From positions 1 to 64,000 of the forward strand of contig MCFE01000226.1 in assembly GCA_002104905.1 (NCBI GenBank): 64,000 nucleotides of DNA, written 5' to 3'. Position numbers and translations under genes: made by a program. Shown in pieces: positions 21,096 to 32,297 of the stretch; position 1 is the stretch's first letter, and each line of letters starts with the position of its first letter. This DNA is from Basidiobolus meristosporus CBS 931.73 (Eukaryota > Basidiobolomycota > Basidiobolomycetes > Basidiobolales > Basidiobolaceae). The notes below the pieces were generated by a model, which saw only the letters and a list, made by a program, of their open reading frames with translations, was not told where the DNA came from and ran no database searches.

Positions 21096-24038
21096 TCTGA
21101 CAAGTACACATGCTTCCAACAGTAAAATATTTCAAAGAGCATCATCAATGGCCATTTGTTCAGCAAGGCCAATGCACTATCAAAATTTTATTAACTTGAT
21201 CAAGCACAAGCCATTGGTCAGACCCTTTGTCTATCCAAACAGCAACAGCCCAAATTTATCATCCTGCAGCTGGCAGCTTGTTTACATGCTTCAAGAATAG
21301 GTATTTTAGTAGCAACAGGCTTTAGACAATAAAGTGAGGAGGGGAGTGACACAATATGCTTGTTAGGACAAAGACAAGCTGATAGATAAATATAATGAGA
21401 AATAATTATAAGTTAAGTACTATCAGGGTGCTACACTAAAACAAATACCAATACATTAAGCCACCTTGCTAGCTGACAACCACAATATTGCTATTTGAAA
21501 TTGTGCTTAGGTTAAGCAGATCACTAAATTAGGATCAATGTATTTACCAAGTGACAACCAAGCTATAACAAATTAAATCAAATAGCAGCAACCATTAAAA
21601 AACAAACTGTTTGCCCAGTATTCTCAGCCAGCATAATATATATTCATTGCAAAAGATGTGAGCCAACAGGTTTTATTTTCAAATAATTTAGTGGTTGTCA
21701 GGATATGTCCCAGCTACCACCTGTAGGCATAAATTCAGGCTTGCCTGCCTCTCATGTTTCCAATGCATTGGTAACTGTGGCACCCATCATTGAGCACCTC
21801 AGACATGGGCCTTAGGAATATTTTCAAGCCTGGAGCTCATCAGATTAATTGCTGGTAATCTGCGGGAATTCAATTGGTATTTTGCAAGCATTTGGCAAAT
21901 TTTTTTCCTTCATATTTTAGTTAAAAATCCCAATGGAAGTAGTTGGTGGCTGATTACCACACTTGGTGTGAAAGCTGACTCAACTATGCTACTGCTAGAG
22001 AGCAGGGTGGTACATCTGACAAATACTTAATACCTGGAGTGTTGAGAGCTGAATGCTAGGTGAGAGTTGGTGGTCTCCTCATAGTTGAAAAATACATTGC
22101 CAGTCTTTTCAGTATTTTTTTCTTGCCAAGCTTCACTCACAGAAGAGCGCTTTGGTTAACTCTACATTCCCTGTGCTAAACAGCTATTATGTCAGTTTTT
22201 GCTGATACTTTCAAAATAAGTAACAAATATTCTTACAAAAGGTAACTGGAAAGTTTTCATAAAAAGGTCATCACTAAATCAAAATCCTGGGACTATGAGG
22301 TATTGGCACTAGTAGGACACCATGCCAAAATTGTTGAACAAAAAGTGCACTTCAGATTTTAGAAACAACTTGTTCAAAATTTCTTTTTACAACATTATGT
22401 AGGTGGTATTACACTGGTTCTCATCCCTTTTCTCACTTTCTTATTCCAGATACTGAATCACCTTCTATATCTGTGTACATTAATAAGTTATTACCACTTT
22501 CTTGTTGTATTTATCAAGTTGTTACCTAAATATTCATGCTAACTTTGTCACATGTATCTTATTCCTTGATGGACTTTCTGTCCTGATCAAATTGCATGTT
22601 GGGACTTGGAATATTTTTACCAAATTATCAGGTACTACAATTATGACATTACACAAAGCTGTCCAAAAGACACCAATCTTTGAGCACATATTCCTAGGAC
22701 CATCTTCAGCAAACTTTACACATTTGTTTGCCTTACTTTATTAAAAGTATAAATAACATTCTTTTGATCAATAAATCAACAGTGAATAAAATGTTAAATT
22801 GCTAGCTCTTGACATCACCTCAAACACCCCCCAGAACATGGCAACAGGTTATGAGCCCCAAGCTAGCTGCTCTTTTGGTGTCTGTTTTACTTTGGAAATG
22901 CTTCTGCTAGTCCAGAGAAAAATTTCCTGCACTATTGTACTGCCTAAGTCAAAGATGACTACCACAGCAAAAGGGCTATGTTTATAAGGATATTGCTATA
23001 GAGCAGAAGGCCTTGCCTTGATGATACACTCTGGGTAACTACTCCAGTTATTTATGAAGAGGAGTCTATTAAATGGCTTGTAAATGTGACAAGAAATATG
23101 ACATGTTGGTTCTCAGCTACTTCTCTGGAAGATTGTGTAATTTCAGCAATTGAGGAACCCAATCTACAAAGAAAAACATTGATATATATATTCATATGAC
23201 CCCAATTGACTGTTAGACCAGCTCTTTGATAGGGTATTAACCTTAATTGCAAAAAAATATAGAATACTACTGACTGATGGTTGGAGGAAGACTCTACCAA
23301 TATCTGTGGCCACTTTACATCAGGATAAGCATGCACATATTGGAGCTGTTAGCCACTGCTCTGGACTAACCATTAATAGAATAATATTGTGTAAACAACT
23401 AAGGATCCTGCTGACATATAATACACTTATATCTACCCAGAGTATAGACATGTTCTGCACAATTCATTGGATGATTACTATAACTGAATCCAGTGTTTTG
23501 ATACCAAAACCAATGTACCAGGAGCCAAAATATGAGCTGTTTGACATGTTGATACCCTTCTTAAGTATTGAAGCAGTGTGAGAAAGCTTTCACCAATTTA
23601 GCAAAGCCAACTCAATAAAATTCTGTAGCCAGCCAATAAGAGCAAGCAAATGAATGATGATGATAATCTGGATTAGGTGTAAATGACAAATCATTAACTT
23701 GGCCAAATATGGGTCATTATTTTTACCACAAGTAGCATTGGAATGGCAGAAGTAACTGTTCCTGATCCTAATATGGGCACACAGTGAAGTTGTCAAAAGT
23801 TACTAGACTGCTGTATGGAAATAAGAAAACTCCAGATTTGCCATAAATCACAAAACCTTGACCTTACCCAAAGTGGGCCAATTTGCTCAAATAAGATGCA
23901 TTAGATAGTGCAGAGTCTATATATCACTATTGCAATCTGACAAGTAGACTCAGCTCAGTAGTCAAGCTTGTGTACATGCTCAAAGATGATGATCAGTATT
24001 ATTATAAGATTATTCTGGTTTATAGGAATACTATAAAG
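21096..24038. other. AT-rich, CpG-poor region without recognisable gene
   Basis: Nearly devoid of CpG by eye, with frames under about 95 codons and no domain seen. At about 22,838-22,860 the bases read as an LTR end (…GCAACA) followed by GGTTATGAGCCC. That resembles the primer-binding region after the LTR at 26,738, so an eroded copia internal start is likely there. Everything else is unassigned transposon-like debris. Confidence 0.5.
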
Positions 24039-24257
24039 TGTTGTAAAAGCTTGTAATTAAACTTAAATATTGACTCAACTTAGTCACTTAAGTCATTAAC
24101 TATAAGTGTTAGAGAACACTGGCCAGATTACTTGTTGTGGCTTACTGGAATATTACCACCAACATATAAGGTACCTAGAACATGAGAATTCTCAAAGTTG
24201 TCCCATTAACCCCTAACCTTGCAATCATGTTCTTACAACCTTTCTAAACCTATACTG
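24039..24257 (+). mobile_element. Truncated copia-type LTR fragment
   Basis: Begins TGTTGTAAAAGCTTGTAATT and follows the LTR consensus seen at 29902-30213 (reverse), 25519 and 61536 (…TTAGTCACTTA…, …GAGAACACTGG…, …AACATGAGAATTCTC…). It breaks off at about 24,257, where a second LTR start begins. Confidence 0.65.
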
Positions 24258-24440
24258 TGTTACAAAAAGTCTGTAGTTCCACCTAAATACTCACCAAACT
24301 TAATCACATAGACCATTACATTCAAATCCTAGAGAATACAGACCAAAATCCTTGACAGGATTTACTTAGAGTATATTCATTAAAATATCAGATACCCAGA
24401 ACATGAAAATTAGATGAATCTCCCAAGACAGTGAGATATG
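24258..24440 (+). mobile_element. Second truncated copia-type LTR fragment
   Basis: Starts TGTTACAAAAAGTCTGTAGTTCCACC and matches the same LTR family to about 24,440. It lies head-to-tail with the preceding fragment and just before a copia pol remnant. Confidence 0.6.
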
Positions 24441-24481
24441 CTTACTTCAGAGGACTCTGAAACATGGTACAGTCTTAATTA

Positions 24482-25510
24482 GTGCCTAGGAATATCCCAG
24501 AAGTGATCATTCCAGTATCAAATGCTAGAAGATCCAACCAGACAAGAAATAGCCCAGATTTCTACATTAATGAGGGTACAAACTTAGCCTATGCCTATTT
24601 AGTCCATATTGATGAGCTGCAGGCTGTAAAAGAGGCCCCAAATAGCCCTCAGACAAAGTTTTGGAGATCTGCAATGACTGAGGAATATCAGGCCCTTGTG
24701 GAAAATCAAACTTGGGACTTAGACAAGTTATCAATCAACCAAAAGTCAATTGGCTGCAGATGGGTCTTTAAGACAAAATACAATCCATAAGATACAATAG
24801 AAAGATACAAATCAAGACTTGTGGCCAAGAGATATTCTCAAACAAAAGGACTTGACTGTACTAAGACCTTTGCATGGGTAGACAAGTATAAATCTGTCAA
24901 ATGAATATTAGCTATTGCAGCCAAATATAAGATATTTATATATTAAATGGTTGTAAAAGCTGCACCTTTGACTGCAGACCTTGATGAGGATGTGCATATG
25001 AGCCAGCTTGAAGGGTTGGCTGGCCAAAATGACTCCAACTTGGTGTGCAAGCTTAATATATCACTGTATGGATTCAAGAAATCACCAAGAGCCTGGAATT
25101 GCAAGATAGATTCTTATGTGGAATCATTGAGTTTCAAAGGAATAATGCTAACTATTGCATATACTACAAGCTAAATAGAGCAAGTCCAGCTCTATTAATT
25201 CTGTATGTGGATGAGCTTGTTATATCACTAATAACCTTGAAACATTTGAAATGACTAAGTCCAGCATATCAAAGGAGTTCAAGATGTCCAATCTATACAA
25301 TCAGGTAGAAATCCAACTTTTGATGCTAGAACCAAGCACATAGATATTGAGCATCATTTCATATCTAATGCTACAGATAATAGCTTAGTTTGCTTAGTCT
25401 ACTATCCTTTGGAGGAAATCATTTTAGTCATATTTACTAAACCATTACCTAGAGACAAGTTTAAGTTTCTTAAGTCAAAACTAAGACTAGTCAACATGAG
25501 TATTTAGTTG
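24482..25510 (+). pseudogene. Ty1/copia pol remnant (reverse transcriptase to RNase H end)
   Basis: A typical copia RT start is visible at about 24,640-24,790 (FWRSAMTEEYQAL, then TWDL and GCRWVFKTKYNP). It is followed after a stop by RLVAKRYSQTKGLD and by VCKLNISLYGFKKSPRAWN at 25,050-25,100. A large deletion then leads to the usual copia C-terminus (ARTKHIDIEHHFI, and later TKPLPRDKF) ending near 25,505. Several stops and shifts; the catalytic Tyr-Val-Asp-Asp region is damaged. It lies directly before the LTR at 25519. Clearly inactive. Confidence 0.85.
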
Positions 25511-25518
25511 AGTAGGAG

Positions 25519-26606
25519 TGTTGTCAAAAGTTTGTAATTCCACCTAAATATTCCCCTAACTTAGTCACTTGGATCAGTACCATTGAATCCTAGAAAATAC
25601 TGACCAAATTCCTTGTTGGGATTTACTTAGAATATATTCATCAAAATATCAGGTACCCAGAACATGGAAATTCTCAGAGTTGCCTAAACAGCCCCAAAAT
25701 TTGCACACATGCTCTTGGGACTTTCCTAGGCCTGTTATATATGTGTAAGTTATGCCAAGACCATGTAAAGGTATAAATACTATATTTAAACTCAATAGAC
25801 TTGTTTTGTTGGGTGGTGCCACATTGTGCCATGAGTGCCAAATGATGCCATAGTGTGCCAGAGAGGCCATGTGAGCCTATAATTGGCCACAGAGTGTGAA
25901 ACATAGCTCTGCATCTTCATGCAAAGCAGCCCCTGTGTTTCACCTGGGATGCAGGAGAAAATCCATTTTTTGACCTTTTTTTTTGGGTCAATGTTGTGCA
26001 GAATGTGTAGGAGCACAAAAGGATTGAAGACATGCATCAGGCACTCAATACCCGTGGCACTCTGAATCTAACTCCTGTGGCTTGTAACATGTCAGAAAAA
26101 TGCATGGCACTATCTAGGTCCACTGGTACTATCTGGCACTATAAGTGCTTTGTGTAGATCTTACTTTGAGGCTAATGATTAAATATAGTGCCAGATAGTA
26201 CCAGTGGACCTAGATAGTGCCATGCATTTTTCTGACATGTTACAAGCCACAGGAGTTAGATTCAGAGTGCCACGGGTATTGAGTGCCTGATGCATGTCTT
26301 CAATCCTTTTGTGCTCCTACACATTCTGCACAACATTGACCCAAAAAAAAAGGTCAAAAAATGGATTTTCTCCAACACAATAAATGAAACACAGGGGTGG
26401 CTTTGTATAAAGATGCAGAGCTATGTTTCACACTCTGTGGCCAAGTATAGGTTCACTTGGCCTCCCTGGCACACTATGGCATCATTTAGCACTCATGGCT
26501 CAATGTGGCACTATCCAATGGAACAAGTCTAATGAACTGATAAGTGAAATCACATAATCTATTTGCCATCCCTATCACTTTTAGCATCTTCAAGACTCCT
26601 GCAACA
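25519..26606 (+). mobile_element. Copia-type LTR interrupted by a foldback element
   Basis: LTR parts 25519-25796 (starts TGTTGTCAAAAGTTTG) and 26531-26606 (ends CCTGCAACA) join to an LTR of about 355 bp once the insert at 25797-26530 is removed. The trinucleotide AAT before and after the insert (25794-25796 and 26531-26533) looks like its target duplication. It serves as the 3' LTR of the pol remnant upstream. Confidence 0.75.
25797..26530. mobile_element. Foldback (long inverted repeat) element, nested in LTR
   Basis: About 734 bp whose two halves are near-perfect reverse complements, with centre near 26,163. The ends read AGACTTGTT…GTGCC and GGCAC…GAACAAGTCT. It has no protein frame beyond mirror-image artefacts (both halves translate to the same 28 residues in opposite directions). 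Flanked by AAT. A second, older copy lies at 61377-62243 and a fragment at about 28,868-28,940. Non-autonomous; the mobilising enzyme is unknown. Confidence 0.8.
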
Positions 26607-26738
26607 TACTCTGTATTTATTGTGCCAAGATCATGTAAAAGTATAAACACTACTTCTACACTCAAAAATCATTGAGTGAAACCACATAATCTACTTATTC
26701 TTGCAATTGCTTTCAATGTCTTCAAGACTATTACAACA
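26607..26738 (+). mobile_element. 3' half of a copia-type LTR, with primer-binding region
   Basis: Matches the final 130 bp of the LTR family (…GCCAAGATCATGTAAAAGTATAAA…, …ATCATTGAGTGAAACCACA…) and ends TTACAACA. The next bases, GATTATGAGCC, resemble a tRNA primer-binding site and are followed by a gag-like frame. Confidence 0.7.
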
Positions 26739-26759
26739 GATTATGAGCCACATGCTGTC

Positions 26760-27490
26760 ACTCCCTGCAATGTCTACTACTGCTATTACTGGAATTTTCC
26801 CCTCTGCTGAAAATTTGGATGGATCTCACTACCAAGTGTAGAAGGAGAAGATGACAGTGCTGCTATAAGAAAGAAGCCTATGGGATATTGTAATGGGAGA
26901 CAAATGCCCTCCTAAAGGCATGGGAGGAAGCCTTGACGTTCCAGAAGAAAGAACAAAGTGCCCTTAGCTGCATTTGCCTCAAGGTTAAAGCCAAATTGCT
27001 AACTCAATGCTCAAGAGTAAAAACAGCAAAAAATGCCAGGGAGGCATTAGAAGACACATGCCAGTCATGTGCAGCTGCTCAGAAAACATAGCTTGGCTAA
27101 AAATTCTTTACCACAAAGATGCTGCTAGGAGAAGAAATGAAAAATCTAATTAGCAGAATTAACCTGCTGGCAGATGAGATGGAATCTGTGGGTGTACCAA
27201 CCACTGATGAAGATGCAACAGTTATAATCCTGAATAGCCTGACGGACACATTGCAGTGTCTTGCCTCAGCCCTAGAGTCCAGAAGTGAAGATTGGACCTT
27301 AAACTATGTATATAGAAGGCTCCTGGATGAAGAATTGAAAATATTAGGTGCCAATAAGTAGGAAAAAGAAAATGCATTCTTAAGGAATGACAACCAGCAA
27401 AGGAGGTACCCAGGATCTTTAAAAGGTTATAGCAACCTGCTTTGCAACTACTGCAAAAGGAAAGGACACACATCAGATTGTTCTTAGTAA
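26760..27490 (+). pseudogene. Copia gag remnant
   Basis: Interrupted frames give a typical copia gag: an N-terminal Met-Ser-Thr with a later 'NLDGSHYQVWKEKM'-like stretch, then a clean segment at 27119-27361 (MKNLISRINLLADEM… LNSLTDTLQCL… LLDEEL), and a zinc knuckle CNYCKRKGHTSDC near 27,447-27,485. The knuckle has three rather than four residues between His and the last Cys. Multiple stops and shifts. Confidence 0.75.
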
Positions 27491-27513
27491 GGAGAGATCA
27501 TCTGTGGACAAAG

Positions 27514-28290
27514 CCTAAAATACATGGCTGATGGTACAGTTGAAAGTTACAAAGCAAGACTTGTGGACAAGGGATACTCTCAAACAAAAGGACTTGACTA
27601 TTCTGAGACTCTTCCACTGGTAGCCAAGTTTAATTCCATCAGATCAATGTTGGCTATTGCAGCCAAGTATAAGTTTCTTATGCATTAAATGGTTATAACA
27701 ACTGCATTTTAAATGGAGAGCTTGATGAGGATATGTATATAAGCCAGCCTGATGGGCTTATTAACCTTGATAGCCCCCATTTGGTCTGCAAGCTTAATAA
27801 ATCTCTATATGGACTCAAAAAATTGCCAAGAGCCTGAAATTGCAAGAAAGATTTTTATTTGGAATTATTGAGTTTCAATGTAGCAATATTGACAATAGTA
27901 TATACTAGAAGCCTGATAGAGCAAATCTAGCTCTATTGACTCTATATGTGGATGATCTTATTATTACCACCAATAACCTTGAAACATTGGAAGCAAATAA
28001 GACCAGCATATCAAAGGAGTTCAAGATGTCCAATCCAGGAGAACTCAGTTACTACTTAGGGATAAGGTTCTCAAATGACAGATGTACCCAGACTATCACC
28101 CTAAGCAAATCCAAGTATATTCAAGATAAACTAAAGAAGTGTCAAACAGAAGACTGTAAACTGGATATTAGCTATTGTTTACTTTGTGCAGCTGTAGAGA
28201 ATAACTTGGTTAACAGTTGCTCATCTTTGCACTGGAAACTGCAACCAAGAACTTGGAAGAAAAGCACCAGCTGAAGATCAGCAAAATACC
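27514..28290 (+). pseudogene. Copia reverse transcriptase remnant
   Basis: After gag the sequence jumps, without protease or integrase, to RT: a YKARLVDKGYSQTKGLDYSET-type motif at 27,550-27,615, a 'CKLNKSLYGLK'-like stretch near 27,790 (in shifted frames), then an open part at 27936-28274 with LYVDDLIITTNN (catalytic Asp-Asp) and GELSYYLGI. Several stops upstream. An internally deleted, dead element. Confidence 0.85.
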
Positions 28291-29901
28291 ATTAGAGCAC
28301 CAGCTCAAAATCAGGTACACTCCAACATTGGAACTTCTTGAGCAGTCTTTGCCAAAATTTACATGAAGCTTTTTGACCAAAATATCAAGTACCCAGAACC
28401 AGAGATGTATTAAAGTTGTCCAAATCACCCTGAACTTTGCATATGTGCTCTAATGATATTCTGTCACCCACTCTGGGCACATATTATAGCAAGACCCACT
28501 TATGGAAGATTGCATGGTTGTTGCACCTTGGACCTTTTGCATATGTTTCATTAGTATTCAGCTGGTGTATTTGCCTCATATTTCTGTTTTAATATTAAGT
28601 AGATGTAGTATAATATATCCCAAGTAAGGCCTCATAAGGAATTTAACAAGAATTCTCTAGATGGCTTTACCAAGGACCACTCAAAGGGAAATATATAGTA
28701 AACTGTTTTAGAAAATATTTTGTGAAAGCCATTGAATCCATTTGTTGTGCCAATTACTTTTGCTGTCTGTTATACTGTAACAGTTACTTAGTTATACCTG
28801 TATTGAAAAGGTAGCTTACCTGACTATTATAGCTCACAGAGCCTGAACTTAGTACAAAAGGAACCTGGAAAATAGACCTGTTTCATCATATTGTGCCACA
28901 TAGAGCCATGAGTGCCAAATAGTGCCATTATTTGTCAAAAGGCCACAGCAGACTTGTCTAGCATGCCAGCATCTTAAGGCTGTCATATCATGGGATTAGC
29001 AGGAACTGAAGGCCAAGCCAAATGCACTTGATCTGCTCCATGAGCATTATCATGGAGTCCAACAAGCAACCAGACTTTTAGCAAGCACTGTCATGCCAGA
29101 GAGCATCATAGGAGTAGTAGAAACTTTCAGAGGCAGAAATACAAGGGTCTCATGGCTACAAACAGGTGGTTTTCTTAGACAGTAATAAAGGCAAGGGGAA
29201 AAGATAAAGGAAAATAAGTCTGCCCAAGCAAGAGTCAGAGACAGGAGGGAATAGAAATGCAGCTCTGAACAATTAATACCAACAACCTAGAGCAGCCTGA
29301 ATCTTATTATAGCCAGGAAGAAATACCCACAAGACAACTTTTGTTTTTACAAGAGTTGAAAGTGTAGCCTGCTAAGCTATACTCCAGCAAGATAGATGAG
29401 TTTTCAGGGAAGAGTAATATGTCTACAACAGCCAACAGTGGGATTTTGGGGTAGTAACAGGCTCATCAAGAGGGTGCAGCACTTCCTCAAGAGCAGTGAT
29501 CAAGAAAATGCACTTGACTAGTGCTGCATTGCTACTTGACTGAGTGCTTCTTGTATAGTTCTACATTTTTTTCCAGTAAATGCTACACTGGGATATCTGT
29601 TTCCACCAGCTTGTTCTTTAAAGGCACTATTCCAGCTACATAAAGTTTCTTTGCCACTGGTTTTATCACTCAGCCCTGCTTGTGATGGGCTCTTGAGAAA
29701 GCCTCTAGTTTTTAGCTGTTGCACCCTTGCTCATCTGCCTATGTTTGTTTCTGCTACTATTGGCAACACATTTCCAGGTTTTCTGCTATACTATTAATTA
29801 CAAAAACAAGTGTTACAGACTATCTTTGATTCTCCCAATACCCCTCAAATTTTGCTTTGCACAAGAAGAACTTGAATGCAGTACAATATTACCCAAGAAA
29901 C
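28291..29901. other. AT-rich transposon debris, no gene
   Basis: No coding region supported. About 28,868-28,940 resembles the end of the foldback element (GACCTGTTT…TGCCACAT…GCCATGAGTGCCAAATAGTGCC). CpG nearly absent. Confidence 0.5.
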
Positions 29902-30213
29902 TGTTGTGAGAGCTTTAAAGATGTTGGAAGTGATTGGGAGAACAAGTAGATTATGTGGTTTTCACTCAATGATTTATTGAATGTAAAAGCAGTATCTATA
30001 CTTTTACATGATCTTGGCATAAAAAACACTTAGATTATGTTTGGGAAGGTCCCACAAGCATGCGTGCAGAGTTTGGGGGGCTTTAACAGGTTCGAGAATA
30101 TTTATGTTTCAAGTACCAATATTCCAAGTAAATTCCAACAAGGAATTTAGTCGGTCTTCTCTAAGTGACTAGGTTAGGTGATTAGTTAGGTGGAATTCCG
30201 AATTTTTACAACA
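29902..30213 (-). mobile_element. Solo copia-type LTR with perfect 5-bp target duplication
   Basis: On the minus strand it starts TGTTGTAAAAATTCGG and ends CTCACAACA (312 bp, TG…CA ends). GAAAC occurs immediately on both sides (29897-29901 and 30214-30218), as expected for a Ty1/copia 5-bp target-site duplication. It contains several CpG and intact ends, so it is younger than the LTR pieces at 24-26 kb. It is the cleanest reference for this LTR family in the window. Confidence 0.88.
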
Positions 30214-30292
30214 GAAACAAAGCTTAAGTTATATTTTTTACTCGAGAGATTCAAAAGCTCTTAGCTGGCTACTATACTTCTGTACCTTCTTG

Positions 30293-30340
30293 GTAAATTA
30301 AAGATTTCACCACTATACTCCCCGATGTTGGGGTTAATCA
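30293..30340 (+). mobile_element. Partial LINE-type 3' tail module
   Basis: AATTAAAGATTTCACCACTATACTCC: keeps the AAAGATTTCACCAC core of the tail module but the GGTGA partner is lost. It lies at the boundary between the transposon block and the single-copy genes. Confidence 0.35.
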
Positions 30341-30551
30341 GCAGAACCTAGTAAAGGTAAGAATATAGATTTGTTCGGGAATATTAAGAGCAAAGTGGAT
30401 GGCAAAGTAAAGAGTTTATTACCGTTAATAGTAAACTTTTTATTTTCACTCAAGAATTGGAAAATCTTAGCATGAGACCTAGATATGACAGCAGTTGCAT
30501 TCGGATTTATTTATTTGCACATTGGATGGGAAATACTATATTGAAATAACC

Positions 30552-31731
30552 TTAATGGTCAAACACAATAACAGCCCGGAATCTTGGTTTACCGCTCATC
30601 ATATCATCAAAAGCCTGCTTCGCTTGGTCAATGGTATACGTCTGTATCAATGGCTTGGTGTTTGTCAATAAAGAGAAGTTCAACGCCTCTTCCGTATCCT
30701 ACAGTAACAGTTAGTATTTGAACGATGGTGGGCTCAGCATTCATTCCTGCTTACAGTTTGAGTCCCGCATGGCCATCCCCGAATCTGCGCTCTTTTGCCA
30801 ATCAACTTCAATGTGTCTACCTTTAAGGGCTCAGGCAGCATGGACACTATCAGCATGGTTCCATCGAATGCTAGTCCATCGATGAGCTTGGAAATATCTC
30901 CTCCAGGGGCAGTGACGATAATCAACTTCGCTCCTCCCAGCTTTGTAAGCTCTTGCACTGCATCGTGCTTAGATTGGTCGATGTACGAATGAGCACCCAA
31001 CTCAAAAGCCAGTTCTTGCTTGCTTGCTGAACTAGAGAGCGCTACCGTACGGTATCCAAATTTTTTGGCGTATTGAATGGCAAGGTGACCCAAGCCACCA
31101 ACCCCAACGACAGCACAAACATCGCCAGGCCGGAGATTGTTCATGTTTCTCATGGAGTTGTAGACGGTAACCCCAGCACATAGCAGAGGTGCTGCTTCAG
31201 CGGAGCAAAGATCTTCCGGAACTCTGCAAAGAGCACTTTGCTTAGCGATCATATATTGTGCGTAACCTCCATTAAATGTAATCCCTGTGGTCCAATGCTT
31301 CTCGCAATCAATGAAGGAGCCACGACGACACGCTTCACAAGTACTGCAATAGCCACCATTCCATCCGACACCAATTCTCATTCCCTCCGTATACATGGAG
31401 GAAACCTAAAATGGCAATTAGCAATGGTTGCGGTCAGCAAGTCAAAACCACTAACATTCTCTCCCAGTTTATGGATTTTGCCGACAACTTCATGTCCTGG
31501 CGTTGCTGGATATTTGATGCCAGGTAAGGAGTTATGTTGAGGAACGCAGTCACTTTCGCAAGTTTAGTATCTATGGATTGGATAGAGCTGATTTGGAAAC
31601 ACTTACCCATGGCATACGCCGCAGGCCTCAACTTTAATTAAGACTTCACCAGGACCCGGTGTTGGGATCGGCTTTTCCACGATTTCCAGGTCGCCTCCTG
31701 GCTTGCTAAAGACGGCACACTTCATAGACAT
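30552..31731 (-). CDS. Zinc-dependent alcohol dehydrogenase (four exons)
   Basis: Predicted exons: 31731-31607, 31552-31456, 31405-30755 and 30698-30552, giving 339 residues. Introns of 50-57 bp have GT..AG ends; the third contains TACTAAC. All junctions keep frame (CAT-GG|T-GAC giving His-Gly-Asp). Medium-chain dehydrogenase features: catalytic zinc Cys/His (GVCHGDC about 40, GHEVVGK about 62), structural zinc cysteines (CSTCEACRRGSFIDC about 92-106), and the NAD-binding glycine motif GVGGLGHLA. The C-terminus ends FRAVIVFDH. It oxidises or reduces primary alcohols/aldehydes with NAD(H) in the cytosol; it is of the fungal ADH1 or aldehyde-reductase type, substrate not decidable. One base near 30,780 is uncertain in my reading, so the exon 3 end may be off by one. 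Confidence 0.88.
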
Positions 31732-31775
31732 TTTCGAATGAGTGCTGAGCTCAAGCACGGAGGCATCCTATAAAT

Positions 31776-32297
31776 ATGTTACGGTTCGTGGTTCCTGGAC
31801 TCTGGGATGTACCAATGAGCATGAGTTTGATGATAATAAAAATCCACGGGCCATTACAATGTATGCTCAACACTAAAAGGATTCTTATGGGAGAACTGCA
31901 CCAAATCAGAGTCTGTTACAGGTCATTTAGGCCCGGACTCGGCCAGGTTCGGAGCTTTGAGATTACATGCACCGAGGTTTTTGATCTACCCTCCGAGGTG
32001 ACCCCCGCCATGGACCATTTCGAGATGACTGGTGCATGACGGATCCCATTCACAAATGATCGCTTACAAATTTGGGAGGATCTCCCGGACGCTGAGATAA
32101 GCATCCAATTTAGGGAAGTTTATGCGCCGGTCAGATTCTATATCGTACCAACATTATTTTTAGCTTCAGAATGGCTGCATGTTCTTACGTACGATTACTA
32201 GCTGAATATGGAATCGCACACAAGATAGGCTGACTTTACTTTTGGAATCCATGAGGATGGTAATATATACTTGGGCTCAACATAGGTGGATCGGTTG
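31776..32297. other. Intergenic region upstream of ADH, no gene seen
   Basis: Short frames on both strands, no domain. Holds the promoter region of the minus-strand ADH gene; no certain TATA element identified (TATAAATATG at 31,770 on the plus strand lies about 40 bp from the ADH ATG and reads CATATTTATA on the minus strand). Confidence 0.4.

Noticed and set aside
25792..26532. Two 80-codon frames with the same peptide on opposite strands
   Set aside because: Produced by the foldback inverted repeat; not independent genes.
21000..30000. Repeat-induced point mutation (RIP) as the cause of AT-richness
   Set aside because: The visible signature is loss of CpG with abundant CpA/TpG retained, rather than the CpA loss expected of classical RIP; needs computation to be sure.
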